64,000 bases of DNA from Telmatospirillum sp. J64-1 (GTDB lineage: Bacteria > Pseudomonadota > Alphaproteobacteria > Rhodospirillales > Magnetospirillaceae): contig NZ_SBHN01000001.1 of assembly GCF_006980715.1 (NCBI RefSeq), positions 372,001 through 436,000 on the forward strand. Direction: 5' to 3'. The translations under genes were made by a program, and so were the position numbers. This document shows positions 52,429 through 61,072 of the stretch, one piece after another. The notes under the pieces were generated by a model. The model saw only the letters and a program-made list of their open reading frames with translations. It did no database searches and was not told the origin of the DNA. Every line of letters starts with the position of its first letter. Position 1 is the stretch's first letter.

Positions 52429-52893
52429 ATGGCCAATCCCTCCAAGCGTTTAGCGTTCAACCTGCCGGATCTGCTCGGTGGTCTCGCGATCATCGCCATC
52501 GGCCTTTATGTGATCTGGGAGGCGAGCGGCTATTCCATCGGGTCGCTGAGACGGATGGGGGCGGGTTTCTTTCCCCTCGTTCTCGGCGTCCTGGCCTGCG
52601 CCCTCGGCCTTGCCATCCTCCTGTTCGAAGGCCGACGCCCCAGGGCGTCCTCTGCCGGATTGCCGTTGAAGGGCCTCGTGGCGGTTTCCGCCGGCGTGCT
52701 GGGCTTCGCCCTGACTGTCGACCGCCTAGGCGTGGTGCCCGCGACCTTCCTTCTGGTCCTGCTGTCGTCCCTGGCCGAGACGACGTTCCGGCCGGTCTCG
52801 GCGCTTTTGACGGCGGCGGTTCTTTCCGCAATCGCGGTTCTCGTCTTCCTCATGGGGTTGGGTATGCCCTTGCAAGCTTTCTGGTGGAGATAG
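52429..52893 (+). CDS. tctB: TTT transporter small membrane subunit TctB
   Basis: The protein has 154 residues with four predicted membrane segments. LLGGLAIIAIGLYVIWEAS starts the first, and RRMGAGFFPLVLGVLACALG is the usual TctB stretch with MGAGFFP. An open frame extends upstream to 52075, but this overlaps the previous gene and is not coding. It forms the small half of the TctAB permease and lies 3 bp before tctA. Confidence 0.9.
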   Translation: MANPSKRLAFNLPDLLGGLAIIAIGLYVIWEASGYSIGSLRRMGAGFFPLVLGVLACALGLAILLFEGRRPRASSAGLPLKGLVAVSAGVLGFALTVDRLGVVPATFLLVLLSSLAETTFRPVSALLTAAVLSAIAVLVFLMGLGMPLQAFWWR

Positions 52894-52896
52894 GCC

Positions 52897-54405
52897 ATGG
52901 GCATTCTCGACAACCTCGCGCTCGGCTTCAGTGTCGCCCTCAGTACCAAGGCCCTTCTTTTCTGCTTTATCGGCGTGACCCTGGGCACCTTCGTCGGCGT
53001 TCTTCCCGGCGTCGGCTCGATGGCGGCCATTTCCATGCTGTTGCCGCTGACATTCTATCTCGAGCCCATGGTGGCGCTGGTCATGCTGGCGGGGATCTAT
53101 TACGGCTCGCAATATGGCGGGTCGACGGCCGCGATCTTGCTGAACCTGCCGGGAAGCGCGACCTCGGCCATCACCTGCATAGACGGCTATCCGATGGCGC
53201 AGAAGGGCCGCGCCGGCGTCGCCCTGTGCATCACCACCATCGCTTCCTTCTTCGGGGGCAGCGTCGCCATCGTCCTGCTTTCGGCCTTCGCGCCGGGCTT
53301 GTCGAGAATGGCCCTCAGCTTCGGCCCGGCGGAATATTTCTCGATGATGATGCTGGGGCTGGTGGCGGCATCGAGCCTGTCGCTCGGTTCGCCCCTGAAA
53401 AGCATCGCCATGGTCGTCTTCGGCCTTCTTCTCGGGATTATCGGCACCGATATCGAGACGGGACAATACCGCTTCGTCTTCAACACCCCTTATCTTTACG
53501 ACGGGCTGAGCATCGTCGCCCTGGCGATGGGATTGTTTGGCGTCGCAGAGATCATCGCGAATCTGGCGCAGCAGGGACGGGGGGCTCCCTCGGTGAGGAA
53601 GATCTCCTGGCGGTCGCTGTTGCCCAGCCGCGAAGATCTGCGCGCGTCCCGCATGCCGATGCTGCGCGGAACGGCCGTCGGCTCGGGATTGGGCATCCTG
53701 CCGGGAACCGGCTCGGCGATTTCCACGGTCATCGCCTATGCCGTCGAAAGGAAGGTCGCCAAGGACCCGTCCCGTTTCGGGAAAGGTGCCATCGAGGGCG
53801 TGGTGGCCCCGGAATCGGCCAATAACGCGGCCGCCCAGGCCGCCTTCATTCCCACCTTGACCCTGGGCATTCCCGGCGACGTGGTGATGGCGCTGATGCT
53901 GGGGGCCTTCATGATCCATGGGATCACGCCGGGGCCCCAGCTCATCGTCAACCATCCCGATGTCTTCTGGGGCCTCGTCGCCAGCTTCTGGATCGGCAAT
54001 CTGCTGCTGGTGATCCTGAACCTTCCCTTGGTCGGGATCTGGGTCAAGGTGCTGAGCATCCCTTACCATATCCTCTATCCCTCGGTTCTGTTCTTCATCT
54101 GTATCGGCGTCTACAGCATTAACAACAATCCCTTCGACATCATGGTCGTGCTGGTCTTCGGGATCGTCGGCTATTTGATGAGGGTGGGGAACTTCCCCAT
54201 GGCGCCGCTGCTGCTCGGCTTCATCCTCGGACCCTTGCTGGAAGAGAATCTGCGACGGACGCTGATCCTGTCGCGGGGGGACCTGATGATCCTGCTCGAA
54301 CGGCCCGTCAGTGCCGGGATGTTGGCCGCCGCGTCGCTGCTGCTCCTGTTCACCCTCCTGTCGATGATCCGGAAAGAAAGGCGGGGCAAGGGACTGCCTG
54401 CCTGA
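52897..54405 (+). CDS. tctA: TTT transporter large membrane subunit TctA
   Basis: The protein has 502 residues with about twelve membrane segments. The family motifs GVLPGVGSMAAISMLLPLTF and YYGSQYGGSTAAILLNLPG are present, as are the repeated parts GSGLGILPGTGSAISTVIAY and APESANNAAAQAAFIPTLTLGIPG (each given in part). It moves carboxylates with sodium or protons across the inner membrane. It follows tctB directly. Confidence 0.93.
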   Translation: MGILDNLALGFSVALSTKALLFCFIGVTLGTFVGVLPGVGSMAAISMLLPLTFYLEPMVALVMLAGIYYGSQYGGSTAAILLNLPGSATSAITCIDGYPMAQKGRAGVALCITTIASFFGGSVAIVLLSAFAPGLSRMALSFGPAEYFSMMMLGLVAASSLSLGSPLKSIAMVVFGLLLGIIGTDIETGQYRFVFNTPYLYDGLSIVALAMGLFGVAEIIANLAQQGRGAPSVRKISWRSLLPSREDLRASRMPMLRGTAVGSGLGILPGTGSAISTVIAYAVERKVAKDPSRFGKGAIEGVVAPESANNAAAQAAFIPTLTLGIPGDVVMALMLGAFMIHGITPGPQLIVNHPDVFWGLVASFWIGNLLLVILNLPLVGIWVKVLSIPYHILYPSVLFFICIGVYSINNNPFDIMVVLVFGIVGYLMRVGNFPMAPLLLGFILGPLLEENLRRTLILSRGDLMILLERPVSAGMLAAASLLLLFTLLSMIRKERRGKGLPA

Positions 54406-54507
54406 AACCGGTCCTCCCGCATCCAGAACATCAGCCGCTGCCGGTTGACGGTTTCGATGCCGCGAACCGACCCGCGAGTGGCATACCTAGCAATGAAGGA
54501 AGAAGCG

Positions 54508-55944
54508 ATGACTGCGTTTACGGAATACCATCCCTGGATTGGGGCTACGACGTGCCCTGTCGCTGGAGCCGCGATCATGAAGATCGTCTCGCCGATCGAC
54601 GAGCAGGTCGTCGCGACCTTTCCCGATAGCGACGCCTCGGTGGTCAATGCCGCCGTGCGCAACGCCCAGGAGGCCTTCCAGGCGCATCGCAAGTCCAGCC
54701 TTGCCGAGCGGGCGCAGTGGCTGACGGCGGCGGCGGCCGAAATCGAACGTGACCAGGATAGGCTGGTCGAGATTCTGATCCGTCATATCGGCAAGCCGCG
54801 CCGGGCAGCGGGTTTCGAAATCGGACGTTCGGCCCAGTTCCTGCGGCTGACGGCGGCGGAGATGCTGTCCGAACGCGGTGAGGTCCTGCCGCTCGATGCC
54901 GTCGCGACGGGAAAGGAACGCTTCGGCTTCACGCGCCGCATTCCCTATGGCGTCGTGGCCGCGATCACGCCCTTCAATGCACCGCTCAACCTGCTCGTTC
55001 AGAAAGTGGCTCCGGCGCTGGCCATGGGCAATGCGGTGGTCGTGAAGCCGCATCCGCAAGGCTTGGCCATGGCTTTGGCCGCCGCCGAGCTTTTCTCGAA
55101 AGCCGGTTTGCCGGCGGGTCTGTTCAATGTCGTGCCGGGGGATCGCATCCCCGCCCGTGCCCTTGTCGAGCATCCGCTGGTCCTGGCGGTCAATTTCACG
55201 GGCGGGACGGAAGCCGGTGACGCGCTGGCCCGGGCGGCGGGCGTGAAGCGCTTCCTGGCCGAGCTGGGGTCCAATGCCGCCAATGTGGTGCTCGCGGATG
55301 CGGACATCGCCGATGCGGCGAAGCGCATCGCCAGCGCCTCTTTCGAGGCCAGCGGACAGCAATGCATTTCAGCCCAACGCATCATCGTCGAGGCGCCGGT
55401 CTATGACGATTTCCTAGCGCACTTCATCAAGACGGCGCAGGCGCTGAAGGTCGGCGATCCCTTCGACGCCACGGTGGATGTCGGCCCCATGGTCAGCCGG
55501 CATGCCGCCGACCGCGTCTTGTCGATGATCGAGGATGCCGTGGAGCGCGGTGCCCGCCTCGTCCTCGAACCCCGCCGTGTCGGCTGTGTCGTCAGCCCGG
55601 CGGTCGTCGCCGATGCACCCCGTGACGCGCGGCTGTTCCGCGAAGAGGCCTTCGGACCGGTGGTCGTGGTGCAGAAGGTGGCGGATATCGACGAGGCGCT
55701 CGCCCTGGCCAATGCTTCCCAATTCGGCCTTCAGGGCGCCGTCTTCACCCGCAGTCTCACCAGTGCCTTCCGCTTTTCCGATGAATTCGACGTGGGCTCC
55801 CTCTGGGTCAACGAAGCCAGCCGCTTCAGGCTGGACATGTATCCCTTCGGCGGGGTCAAGCAGAGCGGCATCGGCCGCGAAGGGATACGCTACGCCCTCG
55901 AGGAGATGTCCCAGCTTAAATTCACCGGGATCCGCCTGGGGTGA
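54508..55944 (+). CDS. Aldehyde dehydrogenase (NAD(P)-dependent)
   Basis: The protein has 478 residues from the ATG at 54508, chosen for AAGGAAGAAGCG just upstream; earlier starts at 54445 and 54493 are possible. The general base Glu252 (AELGSNA) and nucleophile Cys286 (GQQCISAQR) are present, with the cofactor motif VNFTGGTEAGDAL. The family oxidises aldehydes to acids. It follows tctA in the same direction and probably works after the hydroxylase in one pathway. Similar proteins are often named NAD-dependent succinate-semialdehyde-type enzymes; the substrate is not known. Confidence 0.9.
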   Translation: MTAFTEYHPWIGATTCPVAGAAIMKIVSPIDEQVVATFPDSDASVVNAAVRNAQEAFQAHRKSSLAERAQWLTAAAAEIERDQDRLVEILIRHIGKPRRAAGFEIGRSAQFLRLTAAEMLSERGEVLPLDAVATGKERFGFTRRIPYGVVAAITPFNAPLNLLVQKVAPALAMGNAVVVKPHPQGLAMALAAAELFSKAGLPAGLFNVVPGDRIPARALVEHPLVLAVNFTGGTEAGDALARAAGVKRFLAELGSNAANVVLADADIADAAKRIASASFEASGQQCISAQRIIVEAPVYDDFLAHFIKTAQALKVGDPFDATVDVGPMVSRHAADRVLSMIEDAVERGARLVLEPRRVGCVVSPAVVADAPRDARLFREEAFGPVVVVQKVADIDEALALANASQFGLQGAVFTRSLTSAFRFSDEFDVGSLWVNEASRFRLDMYPFGGVKQSGIGREGIRYALEEMSQLKFTGIRLG

Positions 55945-55980
55945 CGAGAAGGGCGTCTCTGTCCCGTATCAGTCTGGAGA

Positions 55981-56811
55981 GTGATCTTGGAGACTTTTGC
56001 CCCCGTCTGGCTGGCGGGTTTCGCGGCGTCCTTGCTGGCGACCGGCGTCCTTGCTGGCTTGCTGGCGGGACTTTTGGGCGTCGGCGGCGGTATCGTTGTG
56101 GTGCCGGTCCTGTTCCATCTGTTCACGCTGATCAATATCGACCCGGCGGTGAAGATGCATCTGGCGGTAGGCACCTCGCTGGCGGCCATCATTCCCACCT
56201 CGATCATTTCCGCCCGCTCGCATTACAAGCGGGGCGGCATCGACCCCGACCTGCTGAAAAGCTGGGGGCCCGCAGTGATGCTGGGCGTGTTGCTGGGTGC
56301 CGTGCTGGGCGGATTGGCCGATGGCCGGGTGCTGACCGCCATCTTCGGCGTGATCGGCCTGATGGTGGCGCTTCACATGGTCCTGCGCCGGGAGGGAGCG
56401 GCGCTGGCGCCCAGCCTGCCGGCGCGGCCGCTGCAATGGCTGATCGCCACCATCATCGGCGGCTTCTCCACCGTCATGGGGATCGGCGGGGGGACGCTCA
56501 GCGTGCCCATCCTCAGCGCCTTCAGCTATCCTATCCGCCGCGCCGTGGGCACCGCCGCGGCCATCGGCATGGTCATCGCCATTCCCGGCGCCATCGGCTT
56601 CATCATCAGCGGCTGGGGCCGCGAGAGCCTGCCGCCCCTGTCACTGGGATTCGTCAACCTTGTCGGTTTTGCGCTGATCGTTCCGGCCAGCATGCTGACC
56701 GCCCCGCTGGGGGCGAAGTTGGCGCATACCATCAATCCCAACTTTTTGCGCAAGGCCTTCGCCTTCTTCCTGTTCCTGACGGGATTGCGCATGCTCTCCA
56801 GCCTTTTCTGA
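55981..56811 (+). CDS. TauE/SafE-family membrane permease
   Basis: The protein has 276 residues with about eight membrane segments. The two halves carry similar motifs: GLLAGLLGVGGGIVVVPVLF and the later STVMGIGGGTLSVPILSAF, typical of TauE/SafE. A GTG at 55981 opens the frame, but GGAGA directly abuts it; a TTG at 55987 has better spacing. The family exports or imports sulphonates, sulphite or organic acids. As the last gene of the hydroxylase operon, ended by a strong terminator, it may export a product. Confidence 0.88.
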   Translation: MILETFAPVWLAGFAASLLATGVLAGLLAGLLGVGGGIVVVPVLFHLFTLINIDPAVKMHLAVGTSLAAIIPTSIISARSHYKRGGIDPDLLKSWGPAVMLGVLLGAVLGGLADGRVLTAIFGVIGLMVALHMVLRREGAALAPSLPARPLQWLIATIIGGFSTVMGIGGGTLSVPILSAFSYPIRRAVGTAAAIGMVIAIPGAIGFIISGWGRESLPPLSLGFVNLVGFALIVPASMLTAPLGAKLAHTINPNFLRKAFAFFLFLTGLRMLSSLF

Positions 56812-56815
56812 GGCA

Positions 56816-56855
56816 AAGCCCGTCCCCTCCTTCGCGGGAAGGGGCGGGCTTTTTT
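56816..56855 (+). terminator. Rho-independent terminator after TauE/SafE gene
   Basis: AGCCCG-T-CCCC and GGGG-CGGGCT pair with one bulged T around an AT/GC loop, followed by six T. It ends the plus-strand operon and lies 3 bp from the convergent quinone oxidoreductase stop. Confidence 0.85.
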
Positions 56856-56858
56856 GGC

Positions 56859-57839
56859 TCAGGGAATGATGATCGTGGCCCCCATCGTCTTGCGGGCCTC
56901 GGCCGCGCGGTGGGCTTCGGCGATGTCGGAGAGGGGGAAGCGGGCGCCGATCTCGACCTTGACCATCGAGGCGGTGATGGCGTTGAACAGGTCGGCGGCA
57001 TTTGCCCGGAAGGTGGCGGCGTCGGCGTTATGGGGGAAGACCGAGGGCCGGGTCAGGAACAGGCAGCCTTTCTTGTTGAGCAATTCGGGCTCGATGGCCG
57101 GGGCGGGGCCGGAGGCGGCACCGAAAATGACCACCAGCCCGAAGGGCGCGGCGCAGTCCAGCGATTTCAGGAAGGTGTCGCGTCCGACCGAATCGTAGAC
57201 CACGCGCGCCTTGCGGCCGCCCGTTGCTTCGATCACCTGTTCGGCCCAGTTGGGCTGCGAATAATCGATGGCGACGTCGCATCCGGCGGCGCGGGCGGCC
57301 TCGCATTTCGCGGCCGAGCTGGCCGTGCCGATCACCGTCGCCCCCAAGGCCTTGGCCCAACGGGAAAGAATGGAACCGACGCCGCCCGAGGCGGCATGCA
57401 CCAGGATGGTGTCACCCGGCTGCACGGCATAGGTCCGTTTCAGCAGATATTGCGCCGTCATGCCCTTGAACAGCAGGGCGGCGGCCATTTCGTCGGAGAG
57501 GTCCGGCGGCAGGGCGACCAGCCGATCCGCCGCGACCACGCGCCGGTCGGCATAGGCGCCGAGGCCGGCATTCATATAGGCGACGTGGTCGCCGACGGCG
57601 AAATCGGTGACGCCGTCGCCGATCGCTTCCACGACGCCCGCCGCCTCATGGCCCAGGCCGGTGGGCAGGGGAAGGGGATAGACGCCCTTGCGCTGGTAGA
57701 CATCGATGAAGTTGAACCCGATGGCGGTCTGGCGCATCAGCACCTCGCCCGGTCCCGGTGGGGGCAGCGTCACGGTCTCGATCGACATGGCGTCCGGGCC
57801 GCCGAATCCGTGAACCCGCACCACGCGTGCTTCGGTCAT
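56859..57839 (-). CDS. Quinone oxidoreductase (zinc-independent medium-chain dehydrogenase family)
   Basis: The protein has 326 residues. The N-terminal GroES-like domain has GFNFIDVYQRKGVYPLPLPTGLGHEAAG (in part FIDVYQRKGVYP), and the NADPH-binding motif is VHAASGGVGSILSRWA. No Cys/His zinc-ligand set is seen. It reduces quinones by one electron or alkenals in the cytosol. It lies 27 bp downstream of azlD on the same strand? No: azlD ends at 57867 and this gene starts at 57839, so it may be read from the same transcript as gntR-azlC-azlD. Confidence 0.9.
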   Translation of the reverse strand: MTEARVVRVHGFGGPDAMSIETVTLPPPGPGEVLMRQTAIGFNFIDVYQRKGVYPLPLPTGLGHEAAGVVEAIGDGVTDFAVGDHVAYMNAGLGAYADRRVVAADRLVALPPDLSDEMAAALLFKGMTAQYLLKRTYAVQPGDTILVHAASGGVGSILSRWAKALGATVIGTASSAAKCEAARAAGCDVAIDYSQPNWAEQVIEATGGRKARVVYDSVGRDTFLKSLDCAAPFGLVVIFGAASGPAPAIEPELLNKKGCLFLTRPSVFPHNADAATFRANAADLFNAITASMVKVEIGARFPLSDIAEAHRAAEARKTMGATIIIP

Positions 57840-57866
57840 TCTATCCTCCCAATTTGCTTGTTCTTG

Positions 57867-58199
57867 TCAGATGGTTTGTACGAGCAGGAAGAGGCCCATG
57901 CCGACGAGCGCCGCCAGCAGGGTCCAGCCGCGCCATACCGCTAGGCCGATGGTCGCGCCCAGCGCCAGGGTCACGGCGGTCAGGGCGCGCAGATCGGCGG
58001 CGCCCGCCTTGAGGGCGGCAAGGCTGACGATCCCGCCCAATACCGCATAGCCCGCCAGATCGAGCATGCGGCGGGTCCGCGCGCTCAAGGGCGAGCCGCC
58101 CATCAGCAGGATCGGTCCCAGGCGGAGCGCCATGGTGATCGCCCCGCAGCCGAGCGCCACGGCCCAGAGATGCCATTCCTCGAGGCCGTGGGGATGCAT
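57867..58199 (-). CDS. azlD: AzlD-like branched-chain amino acid exporter subunit
   Basis: The protein has 110 residues with four membrane segments (LWAVALGCGAITMALRL; YAVLGGIVSLAAL; LRALTAVTLALGATIGL; TLLAALVGMGLFLLV). This is the usual length and hydropathy of AzlD. The ATG at 58199 overlaps the azlC stop (TGA) and is preferred to the longer frame from 58235. With AzlC it forms a small exporter for branched-chain amino acids or relatives. Confidence 0.87.
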   Translation of the reverse strand: MHPHGLEEWHLWAVALGCGAITMALRLGPILLMGGSPLSARTRRMLDLAGYAVLGGIVSLAALKAGAADLRALTAVTLALGATIGLAVWRGWTLLAALVGMGLFLLVQTI

Positions 58200-58951
58200 C
58201 AGGCAGCCTCTTTCCTGTTGCGCCGTATTTCCCAAAGCGCCAGGCCGATCCCGACGGCTACTCCACCGATCAGGATCGACAGGTTGCCGAGGACCAGGCC
58301 CAGGACTGGGATCGCCACGCCGCCCAGGATGGCGGCGGCCAGGACCGGGCGGTCGGCGCGCTGGCGCAGGATCAGCGTGGCGAAGTATAAGGGCACCAGA
58401 AGCGTCAGGGCGCGGCCGAGTTCCGGGGGCAGGATGCTGCCCAGGGCATGGCCGGCCACGGCACCGACGACCGCCGAGGCCGCGCAGAAGGCGCCGACGA
58501 GGCCTGTATAGAGGGCGGGGCGGGCGATGCGCCCCTCACCCAGCCGGGTCAGCACCACTGCGAAGGAACTGGCCGAGAGCAGGCCCAGAGTGGCCGACTG
58601 GCGGAGCCTGTCCCCAGGCTTGCAGCCCGAGGGGGGAAGACGTGCCGCGACGGCGGCGATCATGACCATGAAGCGCAGATTGACGATGGCCGCCGCCAGG
58701 ATGGCCGAGGCCCAGGCCCCGCCGGACAGCACCTCGACGGCGGCGACCTGGGCCGGGGCCGCGACGGTGAACAGCGTCATGATGGCGGTTTGCGGAGCAC
58801 TCAGCCCCGCCTGAGCGCTCAGATGGCCGACGCCGGTGAACATCAGCAGGAAGGTCAGCACCACCACGGCGGAATCCCGCCCGGCCTGCCAGGCGGTGGA
58901 TGACAGCGCGGCGCCCGTATCGGCGGGGTCTTCCTGCGCCAGTTGCGTCAC
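58199..58951 (-). CDS. azlC: AzlC-like branched-chain amino acid exporter subunit
   Basis: The protein has 250 residues with six to seven membrane segments. Characteristic is AILAAAIVNLRFMVMIAAVAA, the NLRF motif of the AzlC/YgaZ family (in part VNLRFMVMIA). It starts inside the stop codon of the gntR gene and ends overlapping azlD, so the three genes are translated as a block. Confidence 0.88.
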   Translation of the reverse strand: MTQLAQEDPADTGAALSSTAWQAGRDSAVVVLTFLLMFTGVGHLSAQAGLSAPQTAIMTLFTVAAPAQVAAVEVLSGGAWASAILAAAIVNLRFMVMIAAVAARLPPSGCKPGDRLRQSATLGLLSASSFAVVLTRLGEGRIARPALYTGLVGAFCAASAVVGAVAGHALGSILPPELGRALTLLVPLYFATLILRQRADRPVLAAAILGGVAIPVLGLVLGNLSILIGGVAVGIGLALWEIRRNRKEAA

Positions 58952-59643
58952 GCCGAGGCTCGTTCGTCCAGATAGGTGCGCGGCAGGATGGCGATCAGAT
59001 CGTTGAGGGCCTGGCCCTGCACGGTGACATGATCGCGCATGATATTGGCCGCCAGATCCTCGTCGCCCGCCTTGATGGCCGCGACGATCGCGTCATGCTC
59101 GCTGTTCGACGAGGCCATACGGCCCTTGCGGTAGAGCTGGAGCCGCCGGTAGGGCGAAAGCCGGTTGCGCACCTGCTTGGTGTTGCGCACGAGATAGCTG
59201 TTGCGGCCGCCGGCATAGATGGCTTCGTGGAAGGCCACGTTGGTCAGGTAATAGCCGTCATGATCCCCGGCATCGAGATGACGCTTGCAGGCGAGGTGCA
59301 GGCGTTCCAGTTCGGCGACTTCCTCGGGCTGCATGCGGCGGGCCGCGAGGCGCGCGCACAGGCTTTCAAGCTCCGCCATGACCTCGAACATCTCGAGGAG
59401 GTCGGCCACGGTGACGGCGGCAACGACGGCACCCTTGCGGGGGATGGAAGAGACGAGGCCCGAATTCATCAACTGAAGCAGCGCCTCGCGGACCGGTGTA
59501 CGGGAGGTGCCGAAGCGTTCGCTCAACTGCCGTTCGTCCAGCCGGTCGCCCGGCTTCAGGGCACCGGTCACGATATCGTGCTCCAGTTGACGGACTACCT
59601 GCGCGGCGCGATTCGGCCGATCTTCACTCATTCCGTTCATCAT
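58948..59643 (-). CDS. GntR-family regulator with FCD domain
   Basis: The protein has 231 residues from the ATG at 59643; ATGs at 59640 and 59631 are equally possible and none has a strong ribosome-binding site, and the frame to 59769 is too long. The winged HTH (GALKPGDRLDERQLSERFGTSRTPVREALLQL, in part FGTSRTPVREALLQL) is followed by an FCD effector domain with metal-binding type residues (FHEAIYAGGRNSYL). MatR, the regulator of malonate genes in rhizobia, is of this type. It is divergent from a TRAP/malonyl-CoA decarboxylase operon and the first gene of the azlCD unit, so either may be its target. Confidence 0.86.
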   Translation of the reverse strand: MMNGMSEDRPNRAAQVVRQLEHDIVTGALKPGDRLDERQLSERFGTSRTPVREALLQLMNSGLVSSIPRKGAVVAAVTVADLLEMFEVMAELESLCARLAARRMQPEEVAELERLHLACKRHLDAGDHDGYYLTNVAFHEAIYAGGRNSYLVRNTKQVRNRLSPYRRLQLYRKGRMASSNSEHDAIVAAIKAGDEDLAANIMRDHVTVQGQALNDLIAILPRTYLDERASA

Positions 59644-59957
59644 CCGGCATATTGAATGGCCTTTTATGTATACCAGACATAGGCTGTTGCGGCAATGCCG
59701 ATCGGGTGTAAAGTCCGGCTTTTTGCGCCTGCGATGGCCGGAAATGGCGGTCTTCCGGCAGTTGGACATGAATTACGGTTCTTTTTTGTGCAATGCGACA
59801 AGGAAGTTTGGTGGAGTTTGGTATTTTAAGAACGCATCCTGGTATTCAAAAATGCTGGACGTGCGGGTGCGGTGATGAGTACGCTTAAGATGTTTATCGC
59901 TGAAACCGGGCAGCAAACAGATCCGGCGGCGCATAACAAACAGGAGGATAACGTCTC
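59644..59957. other. Divergent promoter region of gntR-azlCD and TRAP operon
   Basis: No gene is supported in these 314 bp. The region holds a GntR-type inverted repeat at 59665-59681 close to the gntR start, and an AT-rich stretch near 59770-59850 that could contain the TRAP operon promoter. Confidence 0.5.
59665..59681. promoter_or_regulatory. Candidate GntR/FCD operator
   Basis: TATGTATACCAGACATA has 5-bp arms (TATGT/ACATA) and contains GTATAC, similar in form to known FCD-family operators. It is 22 bp upstream of the gntR start, as expected for autoregulation. Confidence 0.5.
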
Positions 59958-60971
59958 ATGTCCCAGTCCGCGTACAAGACTGCGCTGGCGCGTGTCGCCA
60001 CGCTTGCCGTCGCCGTAACCGCGACGATGGCCGTCGCTTCCCCGGCCATGGCCGAGCGTCTTCGGGTTTCCCATCAATGGTCGACCAATGACGTTCGCCA
60101 CAAGATCGTCGAGATCGTAGCCGAAGAAGTGAAGAATGCCGATGTCGGCCTCGAACTGCAGATTTTCCCCAACGCCTCGCTGTTCAAGCCGAACGATCAG
60201 TGGACGCCCCTGACCCGGGGGCAGCTTGAAATGGCCGTTCTGCCCCTGGCCTACGCGGCCGGGCGCCATCCCGAGTTCAATCTGACGCTGATGCCCGCCC
60301 TGGTGAAGAACCACGAGCATGCCGCGCGGCTGAACAATTCCGAGTTCATGGAAGAGATCGAAAAGATCATGAACGACGGCGGCGTCGTGACGCTGGTGCG
60401 GGGCTGGCTGGCCGGCGGATTCGCCGCCAAGAACAAGTGCATTGTCAAGCCCGAGGACGTGCAGGGCATGCAGACCCGTGCTGCCGGCCGTGCCTTCGAG
60501 GAAATGCTGGCGGCGGCCGGTGCCTCCATCTCCTCCATGCCCAGTTCGGAAATCTACAGCGGCATGCAGACCGGCGTGCTGGACGCCGTCAACACCTCGT
60601 CCTCGAGCTTCGTTTCCTACCGGCTCTATGAACAGGTCAAGTGCTATACGCCGCCGGGCGATTATGCATTGTGGTTCATGTACCAGCCGCTGGTCATGTC
60701 CAAGCGCAGCTGGGACAGCCTGAACGACGAACAGCGTGAAGCCCTGCGTGCCGGTGCCGCCAAGGCCGAGGCTTATTACGCCGAAGAGGCCGCCCGCGAG
60801 GACAACGAGGCCATCGACGTCTATCGCAATGCCGGCGTCGAGATCGCCATGATGGATGCGCAGGCCTACGAGGCCTGGCGGGAGCTCGCGGCTGCCAGCT
60901 CGTACAAGGCCTTCGTCGCGTCCACGCCGAACGGCCAGAAGCTGCTCGACCTCGCTTTGTCGGTGGACTAG
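59958..60971 (+). CDS. TRAP transporter substrate-binding protein (DctP type)
   Basis: The protein has 337 residues with a signal peptide (LAVAVTATMAVASPAMAE). The DctP fold is seen in RVSHQWSTNDVRHKIVEIV at the N-terminus, the typical GMQTRAAGRAFEEMLAAAGAS with the substrate Arg (in part MQTRAAGRAFEEML) and SEIYSGMQTGVLDAV. It binds a small carboxylate. A hairpin 20 bp after its stop separates it from the membrane subunit genes. The malonyl-CoA decarboxylase gene at the operon end suggests malonate. Confidence 0.9.
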   Translation: MSQSAYKTALARVATLAVAVTATMAVASPAMAERLRVSHQWSTNDVRHKIVEIVAEEVKNADVGLELQIFPNASLFKPNDQWTPLTRGQLEMAVLPLAYAAGRHPEFNLTLMPALVKNHEHAARLNNSEFMEEIEKIMNDGGVVTLVRGWLAGGFAAKNKCIVKPEDVQGMQTRAAGRAFEEMLAAAGASISSMPSSEIYSGMQTGVLDAVNTSSSSFVSYRLYEQVKCYTPPGDYALWFMYQPLVMSKRSWDSLNDEQREALRAGAAKAEAYYAEEAAREDNEAIDVYRNAGVEIAMMDAQAYEAWRELAAASSYKAFVASTPNGQKLLDLALSVD

Positions 60972-60991
60972 GCGAAACACCGCTTGAAACC

Positions 60992-61019
60992 GGGGCGGCC
61001 TCCCTGTGATGGCCGCCCC
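60992..61019 (+). other. Intercistronic hairpin between dctP- and dctQ-like genes
   Basis: GGGGCGGCC and GGCCGCCCC form a perfect 9-bp stem with a 10-nt loop. The sequence after it has T and C but no long U-run. Such hairpins often protect the binding-protein message and lower expression of the membrane subunits. Confidence 0.6.
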
Positions 61020-61072
61020 ATCCTTTCCCCTCCTGCCGGGACGAGATCCCCAGGCATTCCAGGAGGAGTCAG

